Below are positions 34,441-42,512 of a stretch of 64,000 nucleotides of DNA, piece after piece. The translations under genes were made by a program, and so were the position numbers. The notes under the pieces are model-generated. The model saw only the letters and a list, made by a program, of their open reading frames with translations, did not search any database and was not told the origin of the DNA. Positions within the stretch are counted from its first letter, which is position 1. Each line of letters starts with the position of its first letter. Source of the stretch: Bacillus sp. MUM 116 (GTDB lineage Bacteria > Bacillota > Bacilli > Bacillales > Cytobacillaceae); NCBI RefSeq assembly GCF_001866655.1, contig NZ_MLYR01000036.1, positions 1 through 64,000 of the forward strand. The letters run 5' to 3'.

Positions 34441-35377
34441 TGATGTACGGAATTCGATTCAGGAGGCATTCCATCATGGGCTGAAAGGTTCTTTTATTGG
34501 GACTGCCCTCAATGCCAGTCAAACATTGGATCAGTGTGAATTGGAGGATATCCGGCAAGTCGCACAGGAATCAGGTATTACGCTTGGACTCCAGATTGGG
34601 ATGCTTAATCCCTATCAGCCTGAACGATCCTCCGATGCATTGGAAGTCGGAAACGGGGACCTTGCAAAAGGATTGCTTAAGTTGACGGAGGCAGCTCTCC
34701 AGCTAGGACAACCTAATGTGATGCTGGTTGTTGGTAAAGAAGAGGACCGTTTTAATCGTTCAGTGGCTTGGTCCGATCAATTAGCAGAGGTCGCCTCTTT
34801 CTTGAAACGACTTGAACCCGACCTCCGTTCGCTAGGGGCACGTGTGCTCATCAAGACTCACGAGGAAATCACTTCTTGGGAGGTTCGTCGACTACTAGAA
34901 GTACTCGATTCCAATCTTTTCGGCGTTGCATTCGATCCCGTGAATCTTATCGTGCGCATGGAGGATCCGATTGCAGCAGCAGACCGTCTTGCCGGTCTCA
35001 TTTGGCAAGTCCACGTTGACGATGCACGTCTCTTGTGGAATGGTCGAGGCTACTCCCGATTACTCTGCCCATTGGGTAATGGGTGTATCGACTGGCCGGC
35101 CTTGATGGCTCGAATCAGCGCAAGTGACCCAGATGCCTGGTATTGGGGGGAGATACATCGCGCTGAACTTGATATACCGTTCCTGAACGAGGGCTGGTTC
35201 GACACACATCCCGATAACGAAATTGCTGAGGTGGCGACTTGGATTTCGAAAGGAATGCCGCTGTCCGAGTCGCCACTGTCCCTTGTGGGAGATATAGATG
35301 AAAGAATTCGCGCTGTTACTAGGCACTTACTCGATGGTGATGCACGGTTGAGAGATATGCATATCCCTCAGGTATAA
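34379..35377 (+). CDS. Second xylose-isomerase-like TIM-barrel protein
   Basis: A 332-residue protein starting at ATG 34379, overlapping the preceding stop by 8 bases, with AGAGGAGAT upstream. It is a diverged paralogue of the preceding gene: FPNRVGIFAKDLCGLSFDV, GITLGLQIGMLNPYQPE, VLIKTHEEITSWEVRRLLEV, GVAFDPVNLIVRMEDP (D), IWQVHVDDARLLW (H, D) and WYWGEIHRAELD (E). The H and acid ligands of the isomerase/epimerase metal site are retained. Probably a later or alternative step in the same pathway. Its copy beside the first duplicate is destroyed. Confidence 0.83.
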   Translation: MFNKFPNRVGIFAKDLCGLSFDVRNSIQEAFHHGLKGSFIGTALNASQTLDQCELEDIRQVAQESGITLGLQIGMLNPYQPERSSDALEVGNGDLAKGLLKLTEAALQLGQPNVMLVVGKEEDRFNRSVAWSDQLAEVASFLKRLEPDLRSLGARVLIKTHEEITSWEVRRLLEVLDSNLFGVAFDPVNLIVRMEDPIAAADRLAGLIWQVHVDDARLLWNGRGYSRLLCPLGNGCIDWPALMARISASDPDAWYWGEIHRAELDIPFLNEGWFDTHPDNEIAEVATWISKGMPLSESPLSLVGDIDERIRAVTRHLLDGDARLRDMHIPQV

Positions 35378-35531
35378 CATTTGGCTTTCGATGAGGGGTA
35401 TAACGAAGTGTGTTTTCTTTCCTTTATTGAAAGCGTCAATACACTTTTTGGAGTTACGATTCGATTGGAAATTTTATACTCTACCACGTCTTTAAGGCGT
35501 TGCAAGTATCATGCACTTATAGGGCTAAATC

Positions 35532-35560
35532 AAACCACCTGTTGAATGAACAGGTGGTTT
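35532..35560 (+). terminator. Hairpin terminator
   Basis: AAACCACCTGTT pairs perfectly with AACAGGTGGTTT around GAATG; followed by GTGACTT, so only a weak T run. Confidence 0.65.
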
Positions 35561-35594
35561 GTGACTTAATAATTAATGTAAAAGAGAAACAATT

Positions 35595-35795
35595 TTGAGT
35601 GAAGACAAAATTGAAATTTTACAATAGGTAGAAAACAATCAGAAGCAAATTATTCAATTTCTACAAGAGCTTGTTGCAATCTTGTCCAATAACCCACCTG
35701 GACAATTTGATGATGTTCGGTTCTTGGAAGTGGATTTGGAGGAGGTCAAGACTAACGGGATGCTCCGTGTAGCAGGCTGGTCATGGGAGAGTTAG
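35595..35795 (+). pseudogene. Small hypothetical protein with nonsense codon
   Basis: A TTG frame reads SEDKIEILQ, a TAG stop, then VENNQKQIIQFLQELVAILS, NNPPGQFDDVRFLEVDLEEV and LRVAGWSWES before the stop. Family not recognised; the second part looks conserved in character (a short coiled segment, then a beta-rich tail). One nonsense codon at position 10. Confidence 0.4.
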
Positions 35796-36103
35796 TTAAA
35801 TGTGTATTACAGCAGAGGTAAATTGTCAAAGCAATTGTTGGAATTATATGTACGGTAAAACTACAGTAGAAATATTCTGTGAGCAAGAGAAAAATCGTTT
35901 GAATAAAAATTAATATGTTTTTGTATATATGCTTTGTGCTTCAAAAGAGCAAACTCTTGTATCCTAACGGGTTCCGTTTCCCATCGCAAAATTTGAAATT
36001 GCACGCCAAAATGAATTTAAAAATGCACTGTGTTATGCAGTGCATTTTGTCATTTAAACGATTGATTTAATTTTCAACAGTAAATTGTTTAACTAGATGT
36101 TCA
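35796..36103. other. Intergenic region with a hairpin
   Basis: About 300 bases without a gene. AAAATGCACTG pairs with CAGTGCATTTT at 36020-36048, a terminator-like hairpin. Confidence 0.5.
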
Positions 36104-36622
36104 AGCTGAGATTACAGAAATTTAATTTAGAAATAGCTGAAGATAAGACCAAAATTATTCACTTCGGTCGGTTTGCGGAGCAAAATGCAAATCAAAATGG
36201 GATGAGCAAACCAGCAACTTTTGATTTCCTTGGGTTACACACACTATTGTGGGAAAAGTAAACAAGGAAAATTTCGAGTGCAACGGAAATCTAGTAGAAA
36301 GAAAGTACAATATAAACTAAAAGCAACGAAAGAATGGCTGAAGAGTAATAGAAATAAAGATATTCATATGATAATGGATAGATTTAAACGTTCACTAATA
36401 GGTTATTACAACTATTAGTGCATCTCTGATAATACCCAAAATGTTAACAACTTCAAAGACAAAATCGAAAAGTTATTGTTTAAATGGCTTAATAGAAGAA
36501 GCCAAAGGAAATCCTTTAAATGGGATAAATTCATTCTATTTCTTAATAAATATCCACTTCCATCACCAAGATTAAAAGTGAATATATACGATTTAAGAAA
36601 AGAGATTAGCTACATTCTGTAA
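36104..36622 (+). pseudogene. Second group II intron maturase remnant
   Basis: Pieces in two frames: KLRLQKFNLEIAEDKTKIIH and FGRFAEQNA, then after a frameshift at about 36225 LGYTHYCGKSKQGKFRVQRK, FKRSLIGYYNYY, a stop, and FKWDKFILFLNKYPLPSPRL ending EISYIL. This is the thumb/X domain of an LtrA-type protein of the same class as 7769-8920 but clearly diverged. The N-terminal two thirds with the catalytic site are missing. A domain-V-like GGAGCCGTGTGCG follows at about 36634. Confidence 0.78.
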
Positions 36623-37246
36623 ATGATAACTAGGAGGAGCCGTGTGCGTTGGAGCAGCCGTCAAGGCTGAAAATCTTATGGAGTGAAAGTCTCCTGTTGT
36701 CAATTGACCGATTCAGACAACTAGCCTATTTATAGGTTTATTATGGAACAACTGGATAGCTTGAGCAATGGTAGTGAAATCGGTAACAATCATCATGAAA
36801 ACGTAATCATAGGCTATAAAAACGGATTCATATGCTTTTTTCTTATTTTTTTGTGATTTTTCTCGATTTCTCATAGTTAACCTTATTATCTAAGTGAAGT
36901 GTCACTTTAGGAGTTATTTTGCATCTATTTTAAGTGTTATTTTGCACTATAAGTAAATATAAAAAAGCCCAATTTCTCAGCCATTAAAATTGAGAAATTG
37001 GACTTATTCGATATTCCGGAAAAGCGCCCGATTCTTGAATAAGAAGTTATTTAGTTTTTTTGAACTAGAATGATTGTGTTCAGAAACGGACGAGTTTTGG
37101 AACAAATAATAAAATGTGTACTTTTTTAATTTTGTTCAGAAATCGTCCATTTAGTTAAAGATCTCATCAGATAAGTAATATTAATTAAAGGAATAATACA
37201 TTCTGATAAAGAATATTTAAAAAAGTGATGATAAGGAGGCGATTGT
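36623..37246. other. Intergenic region: intron 3' end trace and a dispersed repeat
   Basis: Contains the degenerate group II domain V at about 36634-36670, AT-rich filler, and the minus-oriented repeat at 36898-37060. No gene. Confidence 0.5.
36898..37060 (-). repeat. ~165-bp repeat, inverted copy
   Basis: The reverse complement aligns with 39325-39505: a GGGCGC core, an AATTTCTCAATTTTAATG hairpin loop, GGGCTTTTTATATTTA, AGTGCAAAATA and CAAAATAACTCC. The two copies face each other around the 2.3 kb segment that holds the DinB/DUF1772 genes. Confidence 0.7.
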
Positions 37247-37363
37247 ATAGCTAATCATGTAGAAAATCTATATCACTATCATGTATGGGCAAATCAACGG
37301 ATTATGGACCACTTTAAGACACTTTCTCCTGAGAAATTTCAAAAGAGTAAAATACACGTGTAA
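37247..37363 (+). pseudogene. DinB-family gene 5' duplicate, start codon lost
   Basis: Thirty-eight codons matching the start of the copy at 38306: ANHVENLYHYHVWANQRIMD and KTLSPEKF. The ATG has become ATA (37247-37249) although the AAGGAGGCGATTGT ribosome binding site is intact, and the frame stops at 37361. About 190 bases including the upstream region are duplicated. Confidence 0.7.
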
Positions 37364-37539
37364 ACATATTTCAGACACAATTGCAGCAGCGTAAATACAG
37401 ACAAGTCAAATTTAAAAATCCTTTGAAATTAGGTGCTTTCTCCTTAGTATGTCATTTTCTTCTTACGGTACGGTCACCACGATAAGGAAAAATCGAGTGA
37501 AATATATGTAATCTTAAATAAAAGGTTGGAGGAATAAAG

Positions 37540-37980
37540 ATGAATACAGTGAGCGACAGAGTCAAAGCATATTTTAAGGATTTTGAACGGGCGAACAATA
37601 TGTATGATCCAGATCTTCTCAATCCCCTAGTGAGTGATCCTCTTGTGGGCGCTTATCCGTCCGGCGTTGTACAAGCGGTGAAGAAAGAAGATTATCTGGC
37701 AGGGACGAAAGAGTCCGGTGAATATTTAAAATCCTTAGGCTATAGGTCATTCAAGCTGACCCCCGTGGCAGAAACACCCTTAAAAGATAACTATGTATTA
37801 GTAAAGGTTCTTGGAACGGCAAGAATAGAAAAAGAATCAGATCAGTCCTTCGATCTCGTCCATGATTCATTCTACATTTTACATATGAAAGATGACTCGA
37901 TTAAGATGGTCTTTACTATTACTCATGATGAACCCACGAAAATGATGGAAGATCAAGGTTTTTTAACAACAGAACCATAA
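37540..37980 (+). CDS. SnoaL/NTF2-like hypothetical protein
   Basis: A 146-residue soluble protein starting at ATG 37540 behind GGTTGGAGGAATAAAG. The pattern VKAYFKDFERANNMYDPDLL then strands YVLVKVLGTARI, FDLVHDSFYILHMKDDSIKM is that of SnoaL-like NTF2-fold proteins, which serve as small-molecule binders or isomerase-like enzymes. No signal peptide. It lies inside the segment bracketed by inverted repeats. Single gene; function unknown. Confidence 0.65.
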   Translation: MNTVSDRVKAYFKDFERANNMYDPDLLNPLVSDPLVGAYPSGVVQAVKKEDYLAGTKESGEYLKSLGYRSFKLTPVAETPLKDNYVLVKVLGTARIEKESDQSFDLVHDSFYILHMKDDSIKMVFTITHDEPTKMMEDQGFLTTEP

Positions 37981-38305
37981 AAAATCATGTTCAAGAAAAC
38001 AGGACGCTTCCAATCCTCTTTTACTCGTTCCGCGATAGCGATTTCGCACATTCAAGTGTATCTAGGAATGCGCCCTTTAACGGAAGACCGTTCAACAGTA
38101 TTAACCTTAGCTTTACGAATGTATGACGGTAAGGAGAGATTAGATTCATTTTCGCTATTCAACAAACGGGCGCAAGAATTGAACAACGATGAACTGTCTT
38201 AGAAGTGCAATTTTCTTGGTCTTTAAGCAGTTAAAGATCAATTTAATTAAAGGAATAATTCATTCTGATAAGAATATAAAAAAGTGATGATAAGGAGGCG
38301 ATTGT

Positions 38306-38554
38306 ATGGGTAATCATGTAGAAAATCTATATAACTATCATGTATGGGCAAATCAACGGATAATTGATCATCTTAAGACACTTTCTCCTGAGAAATATCA
38401 AAAGGAAATGAAAAGTGTCTTTTCTTCTGTTTCAAAGGTTTTGTCACATATCTACTTAGTGGACTATGGATGGCTTAATATCCTCGAAGGTCAGAATATG
38501 AATGAAGCAATGCAATCTTCATTGCAACTTCAAGAAAAGATAGATAATCTATGA
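38306..38554 (+). pseudogene. DinB-family protein, truncated
   Basis: The 82-codon frame from ATG 38306 (AAGGAGGCGATT upstream) reads NHVENLYNYHVWANQRIIDH, SHIYLVDYGWLNILEGQ, a DinB/YfiT four-helix start with the first metal histidine (SHIYLVD). The family is about 150-165 residues; here the frame ends before the last helices and their HH ligands, so metal binding should fail. Confidence 0.72.
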
Positions 38555-38614
38555 TATTTAACATAAGCAGCTAGAATTGTTTGCTACTTCTATGTCATTT
38601 GCCTAGACTGGGGT

Positions 38615-39109
38615 GTGGAATACTTGCATGACAAATTTATCTCATTATTAATCTTTTTTGCAGCTCTTGGATCAGGGTTAATTGCTGGTACGTTCTTTGC
38701 ATTTTCAACTTTTGTAATGAATGCCCTCGCCCGACTTCCTTCACATCATGGAATTGCAGCCATGCAATCTATAAACATCGTCGTACTTAACCGACTATTT
38801 CTCACCGTATTTACAGGTACGGCACTAGTAAGTTTGATTCTTTTACCCATCTCATTATTTAATTGGAAAGACACCCCTGTTGTATTTATATTTGCTGGAA
38901 GTTTGCTGTATCTTCTAGGCAGCTTTCTCGTCACAGGAGTGTGCAATGTACCCCTTAACGATACTTTAGCGAATTTAGACGTAAAAGATGCAGCAAGTGC
39001 AAGTCTATGGAAAGAATATATTGTAAAATGGAAAGCTTGGAACCATGTTCGAACGATCGCAAGTCTTACGGCTATGGTATCATTTATTCTCGCGTTATTG
39101 AGAAGGTAG
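38615..39109 (+). CDS. DUF1772 (anthrone-oxygenase-like) membrane protein
   Basis: A 164-residue membrane protein read from GTG 38615; no later start fits better. Four helices: LLIFFAALGSGLIAGTFFAF, a central pair (LFLTVFTGTALVSLILLPIS and TPVVFIFAGSLLYLLGSFLV) and TIASLTAMVSFILALL. GLIAGTFFAFSTFVMNALAR with AAMQSINIVVLNRLF and the NVPLNDTLA motif are typical of DUF1772. Ribosome binding site GGGGTG is poor. Function in bacteria unknown. Confidence 0.8.
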   Translation: MEYLHDKFISLLIFFAALGSGLIAGTFFAFSTFVMNALARLPSHHGIAAMQSINIVVLNRLFLTVFTGTALVSLILLPISLFNWKDTPVVFIFAGSLLYLLGSFLVTGVCNVPLNDTLANLDVKDAASASLWKEYIVKWKAWNHVRTIASLTAMVSFILALLRR

Positions 39110-39727
39110 TCGTAACTGGTTTAACAAGTATGCTTCAACCGCACCAGAAATTTAATCTTGCTTGGCACATAGAATTGTCAAAGGTAGTCGCAATCACAAG
39201 AAGCCCCTAGTAGGGCTTTTTGTATTTATTATTCCTTTCGACTTACTAAAAGACTACACTTAAGCATGGCACAGGGAGACAACCTAGGAGAGGTTTTAAT
39301 TGCAGACAGGTGCCCTTCTTTTTTCGGAATAGCGCCCTTTTCTTGAATAAACAAGAAGCTCATATTAGCCGGTATTATTCCGAAGTAATGATAAAAGTCC
39401 AATTTCTTAATTTTAATGTATTGAGAAATTGGGCTTTTTATATTTATTTATAGTGCAAAATAGAGCTTAAAATAGGTGCAAAATAACTCCCAAAGTGACA
39501 AGAAAAAAACGGATATTTTCGTAGTGTACAAAACTTACAACTTTTAGACACATTAATTTTTAGACTTATTCCAGAAAAGGGCCATTTAATGAAATAAGGC
39601 TTATGAGCTAACTGCAGTTAATTTGTAGAAGGATTTTTGTAATTTAAACAGAATAATTGTATTTACACCTAGAATTTGTAAGTGAGTCATTTATCATTAG
39701 TATCAATAATTAAGGAGGCGACCAACG
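39110..39727. other. Intergenic region carrying the second inverted repeat
   Basis: About 620 bases with no gene. TAGTCGTAACTGG and TAGTCGCAATCACAAG with a TAGTAGGGCTTTTT stretch near 39208-39222 suggest a weak terminator after DUF1772. The repeat at 39325-39505 follows. Confidence 0.45.
39325..39505 (+). repeat. ~165-bp repeat, direct copy
   Basis: Inverted relative to 36898-37060 with the same order of parts: GCGCCC core, AATTTCTTAATTTTAATG hairpin, GGGCTTTTTATATTTA, AGTGCAAAATA, AAAATAGGTGCAAAATAACT. Non-coding. Confidence 0.7.
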
Positions 39728-40195
39728 ATGGTCACGACATTAGAGCAATTTCGCGAAATTTTGGATGGGAATCGTCGTTTAACCATTCAAACAATTGAGG
39801 CTTTCCCTGAAGACAAGTTATTCACCTTTGCACCGGTCGAACCGCTGCGGCAATTCTCAAAAATGATTTTAGAGATACTAGATATTGAACGCGCATATAT
39901 ACGCGGTATCGCTCTCGGTGAATGGGAATATAGCCAACCTTTTGCTGGTGTTTCGACCAAAGCGAAACTTTTAGACGGTTGTCGTGAAACAAAGGAGGAT
40001 GTGCAAAAATGGTGGCCAAAAATCACCGAGGAACGGTTGCACACCGTAGAAAAAGATCCCTTTTTTGGAGGCGAAATGAGTCATTTCGAACGTCTACATT
40101 ATGCGTTGGAAAATGAAATCCACCATCGGGGCCAAGGTTTTATTTACTTACGGTTACTTAGGATTGAACCGCCAGCGTTTTGGGAGAGACAATAA
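39728..40195 (+). CDS. DinB-superfamily protein
   Basis: A 155-residue soluble protein starting at ATG 39728 with AAGGAGGCGACC upstream. Helical bundle pattern: TLEQFREILDGNRRLTIQTI, FAPVEPLRQFSKMILEILDI and MSHFERLHYALENEIHHRGQ near the C-terminus, giving the HH metal pair of DinB/YfiT-like proteins. The first-helix histidine is replaced (RQFSKM where many have xHL), so the metal site may be altered. Related proteins are thiol-dependent transferases or damage-inducible proteins of unknown role. Its binding-site region resembles that of the truncated DinB gene upstream. Ends in a terminator. Confidence 0.83.
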   Translation: MVTTLEQFREILDGNRRLTIQTIEAFPEDKLFTFAPVEPLRQFSKMILEILDIERAYIRGIALGEWEYSQPFAGVSTKAKLLDGCRETKEDVQKWWPKITEERLHTVEKDPFFGGEMSHFERLHYALENEIHHRGQGFIYLRLLRIEPPAFWERQ

Positions 40196-40217
40196 AAAGG
40201 GACAACATTTTCATTTA

Positions 40218-40242
40218 ATCCGGATTCGTTCCGGTTTTTTTA
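40218..40242 (+). terminator. Rho-independent terminator
   Basis: A short CCGG-closed stem (AATCCGGATTCGTTCCGGTT) followed by seven T, after the DinB gene. Confidence 0.75.
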
Positions 40243-40588
40243 TATCGGGGAAGTACCAGCGAAACTGTCATTAGGCCTATTAGGGGTCCTACAAACTAAA
40301 AGCTCAAAACATACGCTAAGGGATTGTACAGAAAATGAAGAGTTACTTAACACCTTATCGTCAAAGGGTTTATCAGGGGTTATTCCTTTTTAAAGTGTTC
40401 AATCACTCATTCCCTAATCAATGTTCAGTAACTTACTAAAATATAAGTTTTTTAACACAAGTGATTGTCTTAGCGTATGAAAATGCATATAAATCCTTGT
40501 CGAATTTTGCTTAACGTATGTTTTGCGCGAAATGTTGGCGAGAGCCCCATATGGCCATGTTAAAAAAGGTAGACTGTAGCTGAATATA
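40243..40588. other. Intergenic region with no clear gene
   Basis: About 345 bases between the converging DinB and UvrX units. Broken frames only. Confidence 0.4.
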
Positions 40589-40612
40589 AAAAATCCTCAC
40601 TAAAGAGGATTT
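40589..40612 (-). terminator. Terminator of the UvrX fragment
   Basis: AAATCCTC and GAGGATTT pair around a 6-base loop; on the minus strand the stem is followed by a TTTTTTATA run right after the stop. Confidence 0.75.
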
Positions 40613-41246
40613 ATTGTTTATGACCACCGACTAGTCTGGACCGGTGTCTTGCTGTACCTGCAGCTGTAAAAGATACTGCTCTTAAAAGAGAAGCCGATCC
40701 ATATTTACTTCTTATTTTATCCACTACATATCCAATATCACGTTTCTTCCATCCATCAGCATCAAACAAGTTAAGCTGCATTTCGTAATCGTTCTCCAAT
40801 TTACTAATTGACAATGAAACCTGTCTAACTGTTTGCCCTCTATAGTTTTCCTTTAATAATTCAAGACAAATATTATAAATATCTATTGTAACGTTAGTTG
40901 GTTCTTCAATGGTCCTAAATCGATAAAACCCACCACCAAACTCATCCTTACTATAACCAAGTCCAAAGCTTATGGTTCTGCCGACCTTTCGAGCATTCCT
41001 TGTTCTTCGAGCAACTTCTTCACACATTTCTAAAATAACCGTTTTAATTTCTTCTTCATTTTTATAATCACGCAAAAGAATTTGGCTTTTTCCATAGCTA
41101 ACTTGCTTTTGTATAATGGGAGCACCTAGCTCAGATAGATCCACCCTCCAAGCATGATAATAAAGCTGATTGCCCATTATTCCGAATTTCTTTTCAAGGA
41201 ATTTTAATTCGTATTTTGCAAGTTGCCCAATAGTAAAAATCCCCAT
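40611..41246 (-). pseudogene. UvrX-type Y-family DNA polymerase, C-terminal half
   Basis: A 211-residue frame starting GIFTIGQLAKYELKFLEKKF and GIMGNQLYYHAWRVDLSELG, which is the (HhH)2 and thumb region of UvrX/ImpB-type Y-family polymerases, followed by the little-finger domain to LVGGHKQ. The family is about 410 residues: the N-terminal half with the catalytic aspartates is missing and the break lies at about 41247, beside another 5'-truncated gene. A recombination or deletion junction is the likely cause. It cannot polymerise DNA. Confidence 0.85.
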
Positions 41247-41257
41247 ACATTGTTAAA

Positions 41258-41713
41258 TTGCCCGAACAAATAAAATTTGCAAATTATGCTTACATTGCCC
41301 CAGATTACGATTCGGACGGTCGAAGAATAAAACATACTGTAAAAGGAGTTATGCATCGGATTGCTGTGACAGTTTTTCCAGAAAAAACACAGTCGTACAT
41401 TTTATTAAGTTGCTTGGAGAGTGAGAAATCAATATATCAAAACTTATTTAATCAACTACAAAATTCATCGATAGATAAAATAAAGGTTTATTTGTCAATG
41501 TTCTTGCCATTGTATTCGGAAAATATGGTATTAAGCCCGAATATATGGAATAATTGGTATGAAGAAACTCGAATTGCTTATACCTTTTATGCAAATCGAC
41601 AGGGAAATGATACTATTATTTATAGTAAAACTATTGGAATGTTTTTACGAAATGCTGCAAAAAGCACTACTTTTGATTATAATAACAGAGGTAAAATAGA
41701 TTTATTTATATAA
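41258..41713 (+). pseudogene. Hypothetical protein, 5'-truncated
   Basis: The open frame begins only with TTG 41258 and has no ribosome binding site; it reads PEQIKFANYAYIAPDYDSDG, VTVFPEKTQSYILLSCLESE and FLPLYSENMVLSPNIWNNWY. The well-ordered composition suggests the C-terminal part (151 codons) of a larger protein of unknown function. Its missing 5' end meets the missing 5' end of the UvrX fragment at 41247-41257. Confidence 0.5.
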
Positions 41714-41892
41714 GAACATATGGGGAATACCCTAATAACAAGGAAGGATTAGTGCTCTTCCTAAAGTTGATATTTCCTTATTATGTTAACGGGTATATTT
41801 CATGAATAAGTAACAATTGTTTATTCATTTACCTAAGCCCTTAAAAATGCCCATTCTGTTATTCTACAAAATATCCTTTACTTGAATAACAT

Positions 41893-42045
41893 TTAGAATT
41901 AAACGACTTTATTGTTATATTTTTAAGTACTAAAGCATCTTACATCAAAAATTAAACAACTATTTTAAACCCCGTCCTAAATTTAGAACGGGGTTATTCA
42001 TGTTTGGGGTTTTAAAATTAAATAACTTTATTGTTACTTTACAAA
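41893..42045. repeat. Dispersed ~155-bp repeat, copy 2
   Basis: Matches 13470-13623: TTAAACGACTTTATTGTTAT, CATCTTACATCAAA, a hairpin AACCCCGTCCTAAA with TTTAGAACGGGGTT, then AATAACTTTATTGTTAC. It lies 36 bases from the 3' end of a resolvase remnant. Confidence 0.75.
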
Positions 42046-42080
42046 TGTTGAGTGGTTGGTGTTTTTACTGGTTTATTTAA

Positions 42081-42305
42081 TTACTCGTATTCTTTCACTT
42101 TCCGGTAAAATGTTGCTTTGGTCATATTAGACTGCTTCATAGCCTCTACTGCTGTGATCTTATTGTTTTTCCATAGTTTGTACGCTTGTTCGAAGTCTTT
42201 TGTAATCACTGTCTTTGGTCTACCTAAGTGTTTTCCTTTTGCTTTTGCTACTGCAATCCCCTCAGCTTGCCTTGTCTTAATTTCTTCACGTTCCTTTTCG
42301 GCGCA
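42081..42305 (-). pseudogene. Serine resolvase (TnpR-type) C-terminal fragment
   Basis: Minus-strand reading gives EREEIKTRQAEGIAVAKAKG, KHLGRPKTVITKDFEQAYKL, then a helix-turn-helix ITAVEAMKQSNMTKATFYRK and a stop. This is the C-terminal third of a Tn3-type resolvase or related invertase (E helix, GRPK linker, recognition helix TxATFYR). The catalytic domain is replaced at about 42302 by an unrelated membrane-protein fragment. Confidence 0.82.
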
Positions 42306-42470
42306 ATGGTTTGTTACCCGATTGCGGCCCTATTACTTGGCAAAGAGGCTACCTTATTCGGATTCATTTCGGCATTTATACTTAGTTCGTTTGGCGGTGC
42401 CTTGATTGCTTTTGTTTGCATTAAGATTTTTTTCAAAAGAAAAGTTCTCTTATTAGATAAAAATTTATAA
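42300..42470 (+). pseudogene. ThiW-like membrane protein C-terminal fragment
   Basis: Reads GAMVCYPIAALLLGKEATLF, GFISAFILSSFGGALIAFVC and a basic tail. The pattern YPxAxLLxGKEAxLFxFxxxFxxSSxGG resembles the end of ThiW, the hydroxyethylthiazole ECF substrate-binding subunit. Only two helices remain and no start exists. The junction with the resolvase remnant is at about 42302. Confidence 0.4.
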
Positions 42471-42480
42471 TGATTGACTA

Positions 42481-42508
42481 GTGCGATTCCTTTAAGGAGG
42501 AATCGCAC
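42481..42508. terminator. Hairpin between converging units
   Basis: GTGCGATTCCT pairs with AGGAATCGCAC; it lies between the ThiW-like fragment and the stop of the EamA gene and could serve both. Confidence 0.65.
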
Positions 42509-42512
42509 CCCG

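Noticed and set aside
37987..38202. 71-codon frame after the SnoaL-like gene
   Set aside because: It has no proper ribosome binding site and its end is a GGGCGC-core repeat; probably a chance frame or scrap.
39160..39275. TGGCAC hexamers near 39163 and 39264 as sigma-54 promoters
   Set aside because: No TTGC-type -12 element at the right distance and no gene start downstream.
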